Assembly: GCF_963169125.1 (NCBI RefSeq)
Contig: NC_084798.1
Span: 194,861,481 to 194,925,480, forward strand
Reading direction: 5' to 3'
DNA: 64,000 bases
DNA from: Humulus lupulus
Taxonomy: Eukaryota; Streptophyta; Magnoliopsida; Rosales; Cannabaceae
A program made the translations under genes and the position numbers. This document shows, piece by piece, positions 10,999-23,775 of this stretch; position 1 is the first letter of the stretch, and every line of letters starts with the position of its first letter. The notes under the pieces were generated by a model that had not been told where the DNA came from, did no database searches, and was given only the letters and a program-made list of their open reading frames with translations.

Positions 10999-11991
10999 AT
11001 CTTTTATTTGTTTGAATCATTTGCAAAAAAAAAGAAGAAGAAGGTATTGTTAGCTAGTAATTTTGTTTGTTCTGATTTTTTTTTATTCTGTCAATACTTT
11101 TTTTTCATATATATATTATTATATTAGTGATTATCTATTTTTTTTTGTTAGCTTAAATTTTTTTTTATTCAATTACTATTTTTTTTTCTATGCGTTTTCT
11201 TTTTCTCTTTCTATTATTCATTGTCTTTAGTTCATATATAACTTGTGTTTCAAAAAAAAAATTATTAGTCATTAATTTTCTTTGTAAGTTATTTTTATTT
11301 TTGGTATTAATTTTTTTTAGTTGATTGCTTCCATTGTTAATTTTGTAATTATTTGTCATTTAATTATTTTGTTTCTAGTTTTACTTTTTAGTTTTAAATT
11401 TATAGATTTCAAATTTTTAGAAAATAAGTTAGGTCTCATAATTTGTGTAACGTTATGTTTTAGATTAGCTTTAATTTAGGTTTTTCCTCTTTAACTCTTG
11501 TTTTAAAAAAAAATCATAAAATTCTAAAAAAAATTGTTCATAAAATTTTAGCATAAAATTCTCTAATATTGGGGGCAATAGTGTAATGCAACAAGTGGTA
11601 AAAACGGAGAGTATTCTGTCTAGAAAGATTGGCTTTTAAGGTCTGTGATAGAGTACCCTCTACACTTTCCTGGGAACCTTGGTTCTGTCTTGGAAAGTGT
11701 GAGATGAAGCGGTACCTTGGCAACCTTCCCAATCAGCCTAGGAGTATTTCTTGTGTATGCCCTTGTATTATTACATTTTTGAACTTGTTACTATTTAAAA
11801 AAAAACAAGCTTGTTCTTTCAAAATAAGTAATTTATTTTACTTATTGGTTATTTGGTTGAAAAGGTTTGAATTGTGATTTTCCATCTCATCTAGTAACCT
11901 CGGGGAGTTTTGGTGAGGCATGTGAAATCATTTCAAATTGTCCAAATCTACCAAGGAACAAGTTAAAAAAAAATCTCATTTTTGAAAGTGG
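10999..11991 (+). other. Athila leader, T-rich non-coding
   Basis: About 1 kb of T-rich sequence with several T and A runs between the solo LTR and gag. It is the rest of the 5' untranslated leader of the Athila-type element. I see no gene in it. Confidence 0.6.
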
Positions 11992-13231
11992 ATGAATCAT
12001 CATAGAGATGAACTAGGGAGATTTGTTAGGAGACCCGACACCCCTAGTGACAACTCTTCCGATACATCCAACATTTCCTCTCCCACCTCAGCAATTGCTC
12101 ATAATCCTTTTGCAATGGATCATAATGAGGAAATTCAGTAGAGAAGTCTAAATGACTATCTCCATCCTACTCGTACTCCTACCCCTTCTTGTATCATCTT
12201 TCCACCAAATATGCCAAACTTTGAATTTAAACCTGGCATGATTATCCTCTTGCTGAATTTCCATGGTTTAGAAAATGAAAATCTTTATTTGCATATTAGG
12301 GAATTTGAGGAGGTGGTAGCTACTTTCTATAACCAAGCTAATATCGCAGATACTATGCGATTAAAGTTTTTCCCTTCTCTTTGAAGGGTAAGGCTAAAAG
12401 CTGGTTATACTCTCTGAGACCAAGGTCTATTGGAGCATGGGATGAAATGATATCGTCATTCTTTCACAAATACTTCCCTAACCACAAGACCAATGGCTTA
12501 AAAAGACAGATTTCTACCTTTTCTAAAAAAAACAATGAAACTCTCTATCAAGTCTGGGAAAGGTTTAAAGAATTGTTGACTCTTTGTCCCCACCATGGCT
12601 ATAAAAAATGGTACCTAGTTAGCTATTTCTATGAAGACCTTACAATTCATAAACGCCAGTTTTTAGAAATGATGTGCAATGGTGAATTCCTCCAAAAAGA
12701 TCCTGAAGAGGCCTTGGAATATCTCAATGAGCTTGCAGAAAATTCTCATACTTGGACTGGTCCAAGTGCTACTGAAAGCAACAACATAAATTAACCAGTA
12801 GGAATTTACCAATTGAAGGAGGAAGATAGTCTAAAAGCTCAAGTAGAAGCTTTAACAAAGCAGCTTGAGGCCTTTAAGACAAAAGGGGGCAAGGACTTCA
12901 TATGATTTCCTGAGCAGAAACACATGAGTCATGTTTTGTGTGTGGAGGAACGGATCATTTAACTAAGGAATGCTTAGCTTTTAGTGAAATGAGGGGGGTT
13001 TATTAAGAGCAATGTAATGCCTTCAGGGCCTATAATAAGCCATTCTCTCATACGTACAACCCTGGTTGGAGAAACCACCCAAACTTCAGTTGGAGAGATC
13101 TCGACCAAGCACAATCTTCTAGAGGGAAATGGAGAAATGAGCACCAGTCTCAACCATCAAAAGCTCAATCTGCTCCTCAATACAATGTTCCACCTCAAAG
13201 GAGTTCTCTTGAGAACACCCTTCATTCATTC
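11992..13231 (+). pseudogene. Athila-type gag (broken)
   Basis: ATG at 11992 opens a gag frame (RRPDTPSDNSS..., then PPNMPNFEFKPGM near 12200). It is stopped by TAG at about 12139 and frameshifted by one base near 12375. The frame 12381-12794 carries the core capsid motif KGKAKSWLYSLRPRSI and FFHKYFP. A zinc knuckle CX2CX4HX4C (CFVCGGTDHLTKEC) is readable in another frame near 12935-12975. Gag packages the element RNA; this copy cannot make a full protein. Confidence 0.85.
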
Positions 13232-14386
13232 ATGGAGGAGCAAGACAAAATAAATTGCCAAATGATGGAAGAAATCAAGGAAATGAAAAGTCACTTTTCA
13301 AAACTGACTGGATCCTTGGCTAATTTTGAAAGAGGCAAACTTCCTTCTCAGTCTCAATTCAATACACAAGGGCAACATATGGCTCAAACCTCCAACTCTA
13401 ACGATCAAAACCTTATGGAGGCTAATGTCATCACAACTAGAAGTGGTAAGGCTTTGGAAGATCCACCAATAGCAGCCACTACTTCAAAATCTCCAAATGT
13501 TGTCCCTGATAGTGTGCCATTCAATGCTTCTACAAAAGTGCCATTTCCCCAGGCTCTGAGACCTGATGGGAAAATTCCTGAAAATCGAGAAGAAATCCTT
13601 GAGCACTTAACACAAGTGAAGATTAATATTCCTTTGCTTCACATAATCAAACAAGTGCCAGCCTATGCTAAAATCATCAAGGATCTTTGCATTGTAAAAA
13701 GGAAGCATCATGTCAAGAAGACTGTTTTCTTGACTCAGCAAGTTAGTGCAGTAATTGAACAAAAGACACCGCCAAAATACAAAAATCCTGGTTGTCCCAC
13801 CATTTCCTGCCAAATTGGGATTCATGAATTCAGCGAAGCTTTGTTAGACTTAGGAGCGAGTGTCAATCTCATGCCTTATTCTGTGTACTCGCAACTTGGT
13901 CTTGGTGAAATCAAGCCTACTTTTGTAGTCTTACAACTGGCTGATCATTCTCTTAAGAAGCCTCGGGGTATTGTTGAGGATGTTCTTGTTCAAGTTGACA
14001 AATTCTATTACCCCATTGACTTCCTCATTCTGGATACTCAATCTGTGGTTAACATGGAGTCAAAAATCCCTATCATACTTGGAAGACCTTTCCTTGCTAC
14101 AACTAATGCCCTTATTAATTGTAGTAATGGTCTCATGAAAATAACTTTTGGGAATATGACTCTCGAGGTCAATATTTTTCATGTTTCAAAGCAACCACAT
14201 GATGATGATGAGTGTTATCAGACATTTCTGATTGACACACTCATTCCTGAGGAGATTCAATTGCAAAGAAATTTTGATGATCTTGATGAACTCCTCTCTG
14301 TTAGTGAAAGTTCTGGTTTTGATGAGTCAATTAATGAAAATTCTTATTATAAAGACTCACAAAAGGAAAGAACAAAGTTTTGGTAA
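13232..14386 (+). pseudogene. Athila-type gag-protease region
   Basis: A long open stretch (384 codons). The first part is hydrophilic linker with the Athila-typical VITTRSGK near 13425. The aspartic protease follows with the active site read as LLDLGASVNLMP. Catalytic Asp is at 13847, but the next residue is Leu where Thr/Ser is usual. ILGRPFLATTNALI at about 14078 is the second conserved protease block. It ends in a stop at 14384-14386, before RT, so the polyprotein is interrupted. Confidence 0.82.
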
Positions 14387-14455
14387 CCTCGCTTTGAAGA
14401 GCTACCTAGTGAAAGGGAAAAGCCAAAACCTTCTGCTGAAGAGTTTCCCATTGTT

Positions 14456-16029
14456 ATGTTAGCTCAACTACCTGAGGGTTTAAAATATGTCTTCCTGGGT
14501 GATGGTGATACCTTTCCTGTTATCATTTCATCCAAACTTGATCCTTCACAAGAAATTAAGCTAATTAAGCTACTGCAAAAGCTTAATCCTGCATTAGGAT
14601 GGATGGTTTCTGATATTAAAGGTATTAGCCATCTGATTTGCTCTCATCGAATCAATCTGGAGGATGGGGCAATCCCTCAAAGAGATCCTCAAAGTAGATT
14701 GAACCCCACAATGAAAGAATTTGTGAAAAATGAAGTGCAGAAACTTCTGGATGCTGACATCATTTATCCAGTGGCTGATAGCAAATGGGTTAGTCCAACT
14801 CAAGTAGTACCCAAAAAGTCGGGTGTAACTGTTGTTGAAAATGAGAAAGGGGCCCTTGTCCCCACAAGAACTATGACGGGTTGGCACATGTGCATTGACT
14901 ATCGAAAGTTGAATTCTGCCACCCGCAAAGATCATTTTCCACTTCCATTCATTGACCAAATCCTTGAACGTGTGGCTGGTCATCCTTTCTATTGCTTTCT
15001 TGATGGCTATTCAGGCTACTATCAAATTGAGATTGCATTGGAGGATTAAGATAAGACCACTTTCACTTGTCCTTTTGGTATTTATGCTTTTCCGCGTATG
15101 CTTTTCGGTGTAATGCACCAGCCACCTTCCAAAGGTGCATGATGAGTATTTTCAGTGACATGGTTGAAAAATGTATGGAAGTATTCATCGATGATTTAAC
15201 AGTCTTTGGAAACTCTTTTGACGCATGTCTTCTTAATTTAGAAGTTGTTTTGGCATGATGTATTGAGAAAGGTCTTGTGCTCAACTGGGAAAAATGCCAT
15301 TTCATGGTAACTTCAGGCATAGTCTTGGCACACATTGTCTCTGAAAGAGGAATTGAGGTTGATCAGTATAAGATTGATCTCATTTCTAATTTGCTCACTC
15401 CAAAAACTATCAAAGATGTCAAATCTTTTCTTGAGCATGCTGATTTTTATAGGAGGTTCATTAAAAACTTTTCAGCGATTTCTCGTCTGCTATATAACCT
15501 CTTAGCCAAAGAAGCTACTTTTGAATGGACGCCTAAGTGTGAGGATGCCTTCCGACCACTTGTTGGAAAATTAACTTCTGCTCTTATTATGCAGTCACCT
15601 GATGGGAATTTTCCTTTTGAAATCATGTGTGACGCTAGCAATTTTGTCGTGGGAGCTGTTTTGGGACAACGAAGGGAGGGGAAACCTTTTGTTGTTTACT
15701 ATGCAAGTCAAACTCTTAATAATACTCAAATAAACTATTCCACTGCTAAAAAAGAGTTGCTTGTCGTTGTCTTTGCTCTTGACAAATTTCGAGCATACTT
15801 GATTGGCTCACCTATTATGATCTTCACAGATCATTCTGCCTTTAAGTACCTCATTTCCAAAAAAGATGCTAAGGCGCGCTTAATACAGTGGATCCTTTTA
15901 TTGCAAGAATTTGACATCAAAATCAAATACAAGAAAGGTGTTGAAAATTTCGTGGCAGATCACTTGTCCCAACTTGAATTCAGTGATTCCGCTGATGGTC
16001 CACCTATTCGTGATGATTTCCCCGCAAGC
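14456..16029 (+). pseudogene. Athila-type RT and RNase H (broken)
   Basis: RT starts in 14456-15049 (MCIDYRKLNSATRKDHFPLP and FLDGYSGYYQI). It has a TAA at 15047-15049 and a frameshift near 15110. It continues in 15067-15258 with catalytic FIDD at 15184-15195, and after a stop at 15256-15258 in 15277-16041. RNase H is readable there (MCDASN near 15627, [24 protein letters not shown]). The sequence then reaches the 3' LTR with no integrase. At least two stops and one frameshift disable it. Confidence 0.88.
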
Positions 16030-16033
16030 AAAA

Positions 16034-17356
16034 GTATCTAAATGAATTACATTTTAATTATATATTTTCATGAAATTAATATAGAATATTTATTTGATAT
16101 GAAAATATGTGATTTTAATTTGATTTTGTAGAAAAATATGGTAATTTTGCAAAGACAATAAATAAATGATGATAGAGAGGAAGTCCAAATCCATTGGAAG
16201 ATGATTTATTCTCTTACTCAAGGCCCAACTACCATGAGGAGATTGAAAAAATTGTTGGAGTCAGCTTCTCCAAATCATATCACTAATTGATGAATATCTA
16301 ATTGATGATATGCTCTCCACCCATAGAATGAATCAGCCAGCTAATATAGATTATATTCACAATATTGTTACATGGAGCAAAGTTAACCAATTTGCGCTTT
16401 AATTTTGGAAAGGAGTTGCTAGCTTTCTAAATCAATCCCACTCTTTCAGATTTTAGACTGTAGTTAATTGTATTTACTATCACACGTTTTTAGCTTTTGC
16501 TTTACTTTCTCTTTATTATTTTATGTTACAATTGCGTCTCCAAAACTCTATATAAGGAGGACCTCTTGTACATATTTGAATGTAATTTTCATTAGCAAAA
16601 ACTATAGTAAAATGTAGTCTCATTTTGTCTAATTCTTCTCATATTTTATCTCTAGATTATTGTTAGAATGACTAGCTTTCTAGGCTAATTTCCTAAATAA
16701 GGTAAGAGATGATCCTATATGTGAGGTAAAATATTATTTGTGTTTTGATTCATCAAGTACGTAAAGCTTATACATTTGAGTAATATCATTTCTTCTATTT
16801 TTCTTTATCTCTCTCTATATCCATATATTTATCTATTTAGTATTATATAGACATAATCATGTTTTTTCTATGTGAACATAATAATACAAATATATTGATA
16901 TTATAATTTTATGATTAGTTTTTTATTGCAGTATTGTCAATAAGGTATATTGTCATTCTTAGATTTTTCATAAGATTATTTTCTATGTTCCTAAGGTGAG
17001 AAGTGTTATTACTCGAATACATTTTATTATATATGTTCTTCTAGTTTTATCTTCCGATTAAATTGTTGGGAAGTGAACAATTTAATTGTGTTATGTGTGT
17101 GAATCAAAATCCAAATAAATGAGCCAAACATATAGGTAATTCTTGAAACTTTATCACTTTTGTTATTGAATTTTTCTACCAATTTTATTTGCTTTAATTT
17201 TATTTTATACATTTTCTCAAAAACCACTAACGATTTCTTTATTGTTTGTGCTTTAGTTCTACTAATCACCTTTTGATTAAGAAATCTCTCTGTGGACACG
17301 ACCGCACATACTACACTACAACAACCACTTTGTGAAGACAAGTTTGGGCGTAATCA
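16034..17356 (+). repeat. 3' LTR of the Athila-type element
   Basis: Same length as the 5' copy and nearly identical. It is immediately preceded by the RNase H coding end (DDFPASKS) instead of an integrase and a clear polypurine tract. The right flank, ATCTTATAATAAG, is the resumed minus-strand copia LTR. Confidence 0.85.
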
Positions 17357-18594
17357 ATCTTATAATAAGATAATTATTAATCTCTCTATATATTAATCCA
17401 AACATGATTAATATTTATTTTAACATATAATTTTTAAAAATAAAACTATACAGTTAAATAATTAATTAATTCACAATTAATCAATTACCCAAATCTATCA
17501 TATAATTATTTCCCTGTCCTGGAAAATTAATTCCTTTGCAATTAAGTCTTTCACTCTACAAATCTTCCTTATGAAATCCTTATCATTGATAGTGTAGGAT
17601 AGATGTGACCTGGGGACCATGGACCTATAATACAAAACTTCAATAAACCAGATTATTAATTAAACTCTTTAATCTAATAATCTTATTTATTAATTCCATG
17701 ATTAGTCCACTATAAATATGGAATTGCACTCTAAGTATTTATAGAATTATATTTATAGAGTTTTCTTTGTAGTCCATCGATATAGTCAATAAATGCAGTT
17801 CTTTCCTCCAATTATTGGATCATTAATTATAGCTAGTCCAAAATTACCGTTTCACCCTTCTAATTACCTCTTGTTCCTTAAGTACCATTAATTCACTAAC
17901 GAATAATTAATATATAATCAAATTATAGATTTGAGCTCAATAATTATTCAATTTTAGAATTAACCCTTAAAGGGAACCAATATTCGATTTGGTACGAAAG
18001 TATGGATTCCATTATTTTAAATCATGTTCCCAGCCATTCATGAAATTGAATCTCCAAAACAAAAGTCATTAGCCTCATTATACTAAGAGACCTTAATGAG
18101 TGAATTAAAAGATCCAATAAGCATAAATAGGAGTTCATGACTACTCAGGATTTAGATTGATCTACAAATGGTCATCTATTTTGATAAGAATTAAATCTTT
18201 ATGGAAAATGGTAAGTTTATAAAGATTGTTAATTCGCATTGGTCATGTCATATATAATCTCTAATATATACAATATCTTTACCAAGATGTCTACACACAT
18301 CAGTAATCTGAATCTAGACTGCTTGCATCCCATATGATTAGTAAACTGTACTAGTAACCATTCGTTAAAGATTTCTTACTTTAATATGTTACTGACTAGT
18401 TTATTCATTGTATATGATCTTAATTCTCTCGTACTAATACAAGATCATATCCTCATAAATGAATATGGAATTTCTTGATACTCGTATAAATTATTCAAAT
18501 AATAATTATAGCATTCAATATAATAAAATTGTACTTTTATTTAAATAAATAAAATGTCTTTACATGCTTTTAGGGTATAAATCCTAACAGTATC

Positions 18595-20350
18595 TCCATA
18601 TGAGTTATCGAGAGGAAAGAAGCCTTACATACGCTATCTTAATGTGTGGGGGTGTCGTGCTTAAAAGGACCAAGTTTGGTCCAAGGGTCGTTAAGTGTGC
18701 ATTTGTAGGCTATGCCTCAAATAGCAAGGCCTATAGGCTATTAGACTTGGAGTCTAATGTGCTAATTAAATAGTCCATTAGACTTGGTGTCTAATGTGAT
18801 AATTAAATCAAGAGAAGTGAAGTTCTTTGAGAATATGGTATTTTGTGTTAGCAACTCTCAAGAAACCACAAGTGTTGGAGAATCTCTTGAAGAGAAAGAT
18901 CCAAAGGTAGATGAGCAACCTATATTGCCTCGGAGAAGCCAAAGGATTAAAGAGTTGGGATCAAATAAGAAATATTTTCAAGTAGAGATACTCTACGGTA
19001 AACTTGACAAAGTCACATGGAAATTTCCTATGGCTCTTCAAGTTAAAGATGATCCCAAAACATTCCAAGAAGAAATGTCTTCGAGAGACTCTGCTTCTTG
19101 GAAGGAGGCAATAAATGATGAGATTGATTCAATTATTTCAAACTACACATGGGAATTAGTAGACCTTCCACAAGGTTCAAAATAAATTTGGTGCAAGTGC
19201 GTATTTCAGAGGAAATCTCACACTGATAACACATTACAAACCTTCAAGGCAAGACTAGTAGCCAAAGAGTTTAAACAAAAGGAAGGAATCAATTATTTTG
19301 ACACGTATACACTAGTTGCTAGGACAACCACTATAAGAGTACTATTAGCCTAATCATCAATATATAACATTTATGTTCATCAAATGGATGTCAAAACAGC
19401 ATTCCTAAATGGAGATCTCGATGAGGATATTTATATGGTAAAACCAGAGGGTTTTGTTCTAAGGGGAAATTAACATGAAATGTGTAGGCTTGTTAAATCA
19501 TTATATGGTTTAAAGAATGCAACAAAAAAAATTGCATGAGAAATTTGATAAAGCCATAATTTCACATGGGTTTATACACAATAATTTAGGCAAGTGCTTA
19601 TACTCTAAGACTTATGATGGCTACTCATCTTGGTGTGTCGATATATTGATGATTGTTGATTTTGAGTAATGAGATGAGATGCATAATGGAAACGAAGAGG
19701 TTTCCATCTTCCAGTTTCTAGATGAAGGACCTTTGAGAGGTCGATACATTCTTTGGTATAAAAGTGAGAAGAAATAGTGGGGGTTATGCCTTAAGTCTAG
19801 CTCACTTTGTTGAGAAAGTGCTTGACAAGTTTAGTAATCTCAAAATCAAAGAGGCGAATATACCATTTGATTCAAGCATAAATCTTGAAAAGAATAATGG
19901 TAGAGCGCTGGTTCAACTTGAGTATGCAAGTAAATTAGGGAGTCTAATGTACGCAGCTCATTGTACAAGAACGGATATTGCATATGCGGTTAGTGAACTA
20001 AGTAGGTTTACTAGTAATCAAAGTATAGAACATTGGAAAGTAATTGAGAGAGTTATGGGGTACCTTAAAAGGACCAAGCAGCTAGGCCTCCAATATTCAA
20101 AGTTCCTGAAGATACTTGAATGATATTCTAATGCAAGTTGTATATCAAGTGTGGGAGATAATCTCTCCACAAGTGGTTGGGTATTTATGCTCAAAACAGG
20201 AGCAGTTTCTTAGGGCCCAAAGAAACAAACATACATTTCACTCAAACATGGAGAATGAGTTTATATCTCTAGCAAAAAATGGCAAAGAGGCCAAGTGGCT
20301 TAGGGATTTCATAAGGAATATCCCAATGGTGATAAACAAGCCACATTAGC
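18595..20350 (+). pseudogene. Copia-A integrase end, RT and RNase H (broken)
   Basis: After PYELSRGKKP and YLNVWGC (18597-18655) come the typical AYRLLDLESN block, a linker (18784-19185) with RRSQRIKEL, and the RT start (SWKEAINDEIDSI). A stop follows at 19183. The RT continues as KARLVAKEF, MDVKTAFLNGDL (about 19385) and a YIDD site at about 19640-19655, in several frames. 19764-20123 holds the RT end (MYAAHCTRTDIAYAV, GYLKRTKQLGLQY). RNase H motifs lie at 20116-20349. A 35-40-base tandem duplication lies at about 18735-18810. Confidence 0.85.
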
Positions 20351-20769
20351 TAGAGCTTATAATGACATGAGAAGTCTAGACATATAAGTCTAAGACATGA
20401 ATATGTGAGCCAATTGATTTGAGGAGGAATAATAACAATCTCATTTCTTAAGACAAGTGAGAACTTAGCGGGTCCATTTATAATACCTCTTGCGAAGAGG
20501 TTAGTAAGTTCCACTTCAAAAGGGATGGGAGTAAAACTCCTAGAATAATGTATTCACTAATGATGACAACCTAACTCCAAACATGTGAACATCAAGGGAA
20601 AGATTTCAATGGGTAAGAACAAGATATTGGATGAATAGTTTCACTAATGACTTCGATAAGGCTTTGTAATACTTTCACTAAGGTAAAGTTCAAATCGAAA
20701 GATACTTTATTTTATGCACCAAAACTGTTAAGCTGACAAGAGATGATTATATTTAACAAAGTGGGAGAA
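20351..20769 (+). other. Copia-A 3' untranslated region and polypurine tract
   Basis: Non-coding sequence between RNase H and the 3' LTR. The purine run AAAGTGGGAGAA at 20758-20769 sits directly before the TG of the LTR. Confidence 0.7.
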
Positions 20770-21696
20770 TGTTGAGATTCGTTAAATATAATGGTAATGA
20801 TGTTTACACGTTGAGGTGAAAAACACTTAGCAGTTTTCACTTAAGTTGAAGTGAAAACATGAGAATGTGTAGAAGGCATCTACAAGTGACTTTTATAGGT
20901 CTAAAGTGATACAATTAGGTATCCTAACATTCCCAAAATGTTTGGTAGCATTTGGAGAAATTTTAGGACCATTGGAGGGGTCCAAAGTTAGAGGGGGTAG
21001 TGATGCATTGCCCCCTAAGTGGCGTAGCATCACAAAAATGCGAAGGCCTTCAAAAACCCCAGCAGGTGATGCTTCACCTGCTAGTAGACGATGCGTTGCC
21101 TGTAGTAGGCGACATATTGCCTGGCAGGCGATACATCGCCTAGACGGTCTTTTCGGGTCGTACAGTTAGGTGAAATCGTCCAAATGATGTGTTTTAAATG
21201 CTCTAATCCTATTGGTTAGACTAATGGCGATGCCTACTTTATAAATATAGGTTATTAGAGTTGTAAAGTCTTGATCACACTTTCCAACTCTCTCTCTCTC
21301 TCTCTAGCTCCCTAAGACCAAAGTTTTCTCCATGAAACTCACCAAGCTTTGCTTGACTTACATGAGTTTTAAGGCTTGTTAAATCCCAATTCTCATTCTA
21401 CTTAGTTGAAGCTTCAAGTAATATGGGAAGGCTTGGAATGGAGATTTTGGACAACAATATTCTTATTTGTGTATCAGCCTTAGAAGTTACTCAAGTTTGA
21501 TGATTCAAGTTGCTCTAAATCAAAGGTTGTGTGTTTGTTTTGTGTTACTCTATTGATGATTAAATGTTTCTAAATTCATTTTATCATCATTTAATCACTT
21601 AGTTTCTTATAATCAAGATAGTCATTTATACTATGAACATGTTTATTTGATTATCAAGATTTGCATTCATAATTTGAATAAGGTTCTTGTTTAGCA
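20770..21696 (+). repeat. 3' LTR of copia-A
   Basis: It starts TGTTGAGATTCGTTAAATA and most likely ends TTAGCA at 21696, about 927 bp. It has a CT microsatellite at 21289-21305 and a cluster of GGCGAT...ATCGCC-like words at 21060-21140. The Tekay solo LTR that follows duplicates CATTT across this end, so the exact last base is inferred. Confidence 0.72.
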
Positions 21697-21699
21697 TTT

Positions 21700-23770
21700 T
21701 GTAGAGTCCCAAAATGTTTACTTAGCTAGCTAGATAGTTAGTAATAGTTTGTAGTATTTTAGATTTCGTGGATTTTGGTTCAAACCGGGACTTAGTAGGA
21801 CACTCGTAGCAATAGTTATGGATTTTATAAGTTTAACCTATAGTTTAGAAATATTAATTATAACATAAAGTTTGATTAATATTTTTGGTCATAGAAATAT
21901 TTTAATTATAACCTAAGGTTTAGATAGAACCATTAAGAGCATGACACTTGTCATAATCATGTTTATTTATAGTTTAAATAAAAGAAAGTTCTAGAAACTC
22001 TAGAATCTTCCAGAACCATTAAGAGCATGACACTTGTCACAATCTTGTTTATTTGAGGATTTAAGTATTTTAAATGGATAATTCAATAATAGAAGTCTCT
22101 AGAAGCTCTAGACCCTTCCAGAACTTGCTGGAATCACGTATTACTCAGTCAAACCTAATAAATCAACTCTAATTATCCTAAATTTGTGCAAAAATGCGTT
22201 TAAATTATCTACGTATGCCGACATATCGCAGCCTTAGAGGTGATATATCACAGCACAGGAGATACAGAAAATACGTTGACTTCGCATGAACCAAACCATG
22301 ATCACTCAGGATATAGGGTCATGCGATATATCGCCTAAGGTGGGCGATATATCGACCCTGGGAGTGGTTTTTTGAACTCCGAGGAATCCGAGCTTGATTC
22401 ATCCCTTAACTTCTTGACTTTCCTTTGAACATTTTTGACCGAGTTTTAAGCATCTGTTGACCGAATATTCAATTATTTTTCATTTAATATTCATTATTTT
22501 ATTTAAGCCAAAAATGAGATATTTTCACTCCTTGAACTCTATAAATAGGACCTAGTACCCAGCCATTTCTCTCATTCTTCAAGCTGTGTTCAGAGCCTTC
22601 AAGCTGCTAGGGTTACTATAGAGTGCTACACTTGGGTTTGGGATAAACGCTCTATCATCTTAAGCTTTATAAACACTTGGGAAGTGAGATATAGTGTGTT
22701 TTCAATATCGAGGTGTAGATCAGTTCTAGTACATCCAAATGTATTCTTATTCTCAAGTTCATTTCTATATGATTCTTTAGTTTTCTTTAGTTTTCATTCA
22801 GATCCTAACCGGTTGTTTCGATTCATGGTTAGGTATTTAAGTTCTTTGAACTTAAGGTGTCTTTTCGGTAAGTTTCTTCTTGGTGGTTTTAGTTCTCTTC
22901 TTTTTATCTCTTTTCTTTAGAAATACTCACCATTCTTATTGTTGGTTTTAGGAGTGTTCCAAGTCCCGTCCTTGTTCTCAAATATCCTGGTGTTGGTAAG
23001 GAAAATAGGATAGTTTTTATATGCTTATATGTTATGATATGTTTATGTTATAATATGTTATGTTATGATATGTTATGATATATATGAATATGTCTTGTAG
23101 TCTTTGGGGCTCATAGTTGTTTAGCTAGCAAACCTCAATGTATTTTGAGGCTCATAGTTGTTTAGCTAGCAAACCCCAATGTTGTTATGTTGCTTGGGGC
23201 TCATAGTTGCTTAGCTAGCAAACCTCAATGTATTTTGAGGCTCATAATTACTTAGCTAGCAAACCCCAATGTTTACCATGCACATGGGTCAGAGTTGTGA
23301 TATATGTTTTATAGTATATGTTTTTGATATAGTCTTATGTTTATGTTTTATGTTATATGATTGATTAGTAGATTTTCCTTGCTAGGCATTAGGCTCACTC
23401 CTTTATTTTTAGTGTGATGCAGGAAATTAGATACGGAGGCGAAAGGATTCTTGGTGGCTTGGCTTATGTGTTGAGGATGAATGGAATGGATGGGCTGCGT
23501 GTCGATTCGAGGACGACGTTATTTTTAGTCTCTTTACATTATGTTTTTATGTATTTTCCGCATTTAGCTTTGTAAACAACTTCATTTAATTTAAAGTTAT
23601 GTTTTATTTGAAAACAATGGGATCCCATATCACTCATTTATGTATTTCAATATTTACTTTGGAGTTTTTAATAAAGCTATGATTATTTCTTGTGTATGTT
23701 TTATCTAAATTAGTAGCTATCTCTAGTAGTTTTAATTGTCCAAAGTCTTAGAAATAGTTAGGTCATTACA
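21700..23770 (+). mobile_element. Tekay solo LTR with perfect target duplication
   Basis: It starts TGTAGAGTCCCAAAATG and ends GGTCATTACA, 2071 bp, flanked by CATTT at 21695-21699 and 23771-23775. It contains the family TATA box (22540-22547), the palindrome cluster (22220-22355) and four tandem copies of a GGGGCTCATAGTTG unit (23105-23280). There is no internal sequence, so it is a recombination product. A small open frame at 22684-22920 is not supported as a gene. Confidence 0.93.
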
Positions 23771-23775
23771 CATTT

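Larger units (their letters stand above)
7676..17356 (+). mobile_element. Athila-type Ty3/gypsy element lacking integrase
   Basis: Two direct LTRs of equal length (7676-8998 and 16034-17356, 1323 bp each) bound a leader, gag, protease, RT and RNase H in the Athila order. The primer site TTTGGCGCCGTTGCCGGGGA follows the first LTR. The coding region ends after RNase H and the 3' LTR starts at once: integrase is gone. The clean left edge is set by where the two LTRs stop matching; a TG start and a convincing target duplication were not found. A copia solo LTR (9144-10993) lies in the leader. Confidence 0.88.
6815..18589 (-). mobile_element. Copia solo LTR (minus strand), interrupted by an Athila element
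   Basis: Read on the minus strand it starts TGTTAGGATTTATACCC at 18589 and runs to 6815, where CATTCCGCTG near the end matches the same landmark in the solo LTR at 9144-10993. The host copia coding sequence is duplicated as GTGTC (6810-6814) and GTATC (18590-18594), one mismatch. Without the nested element it is about 2.1 kb. No internal copia sequence is present, so it is a solo LTR left by recombination. Confidence 0.75.
6365..21696 (+). mobile_element. Ty1/copia element (copia-A), 3' part, heavily interrupted
   Basis: Integrase (6365-6814) continues after an insertion into the end of integrase, RT and RNase H (18595-20350). Then come a polypurine tract and a 3' LTR starting TGTTGAGATTCG (20770). 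The reading across 6814/18595 is continuous if one copy of the GTGTC/GTATC duplication is removed. The 5' half lies left of Tekay-1, outside the window. Copia-A in turn sits in the CACTA remnant that begins at 23776. Confidence 0.85.
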
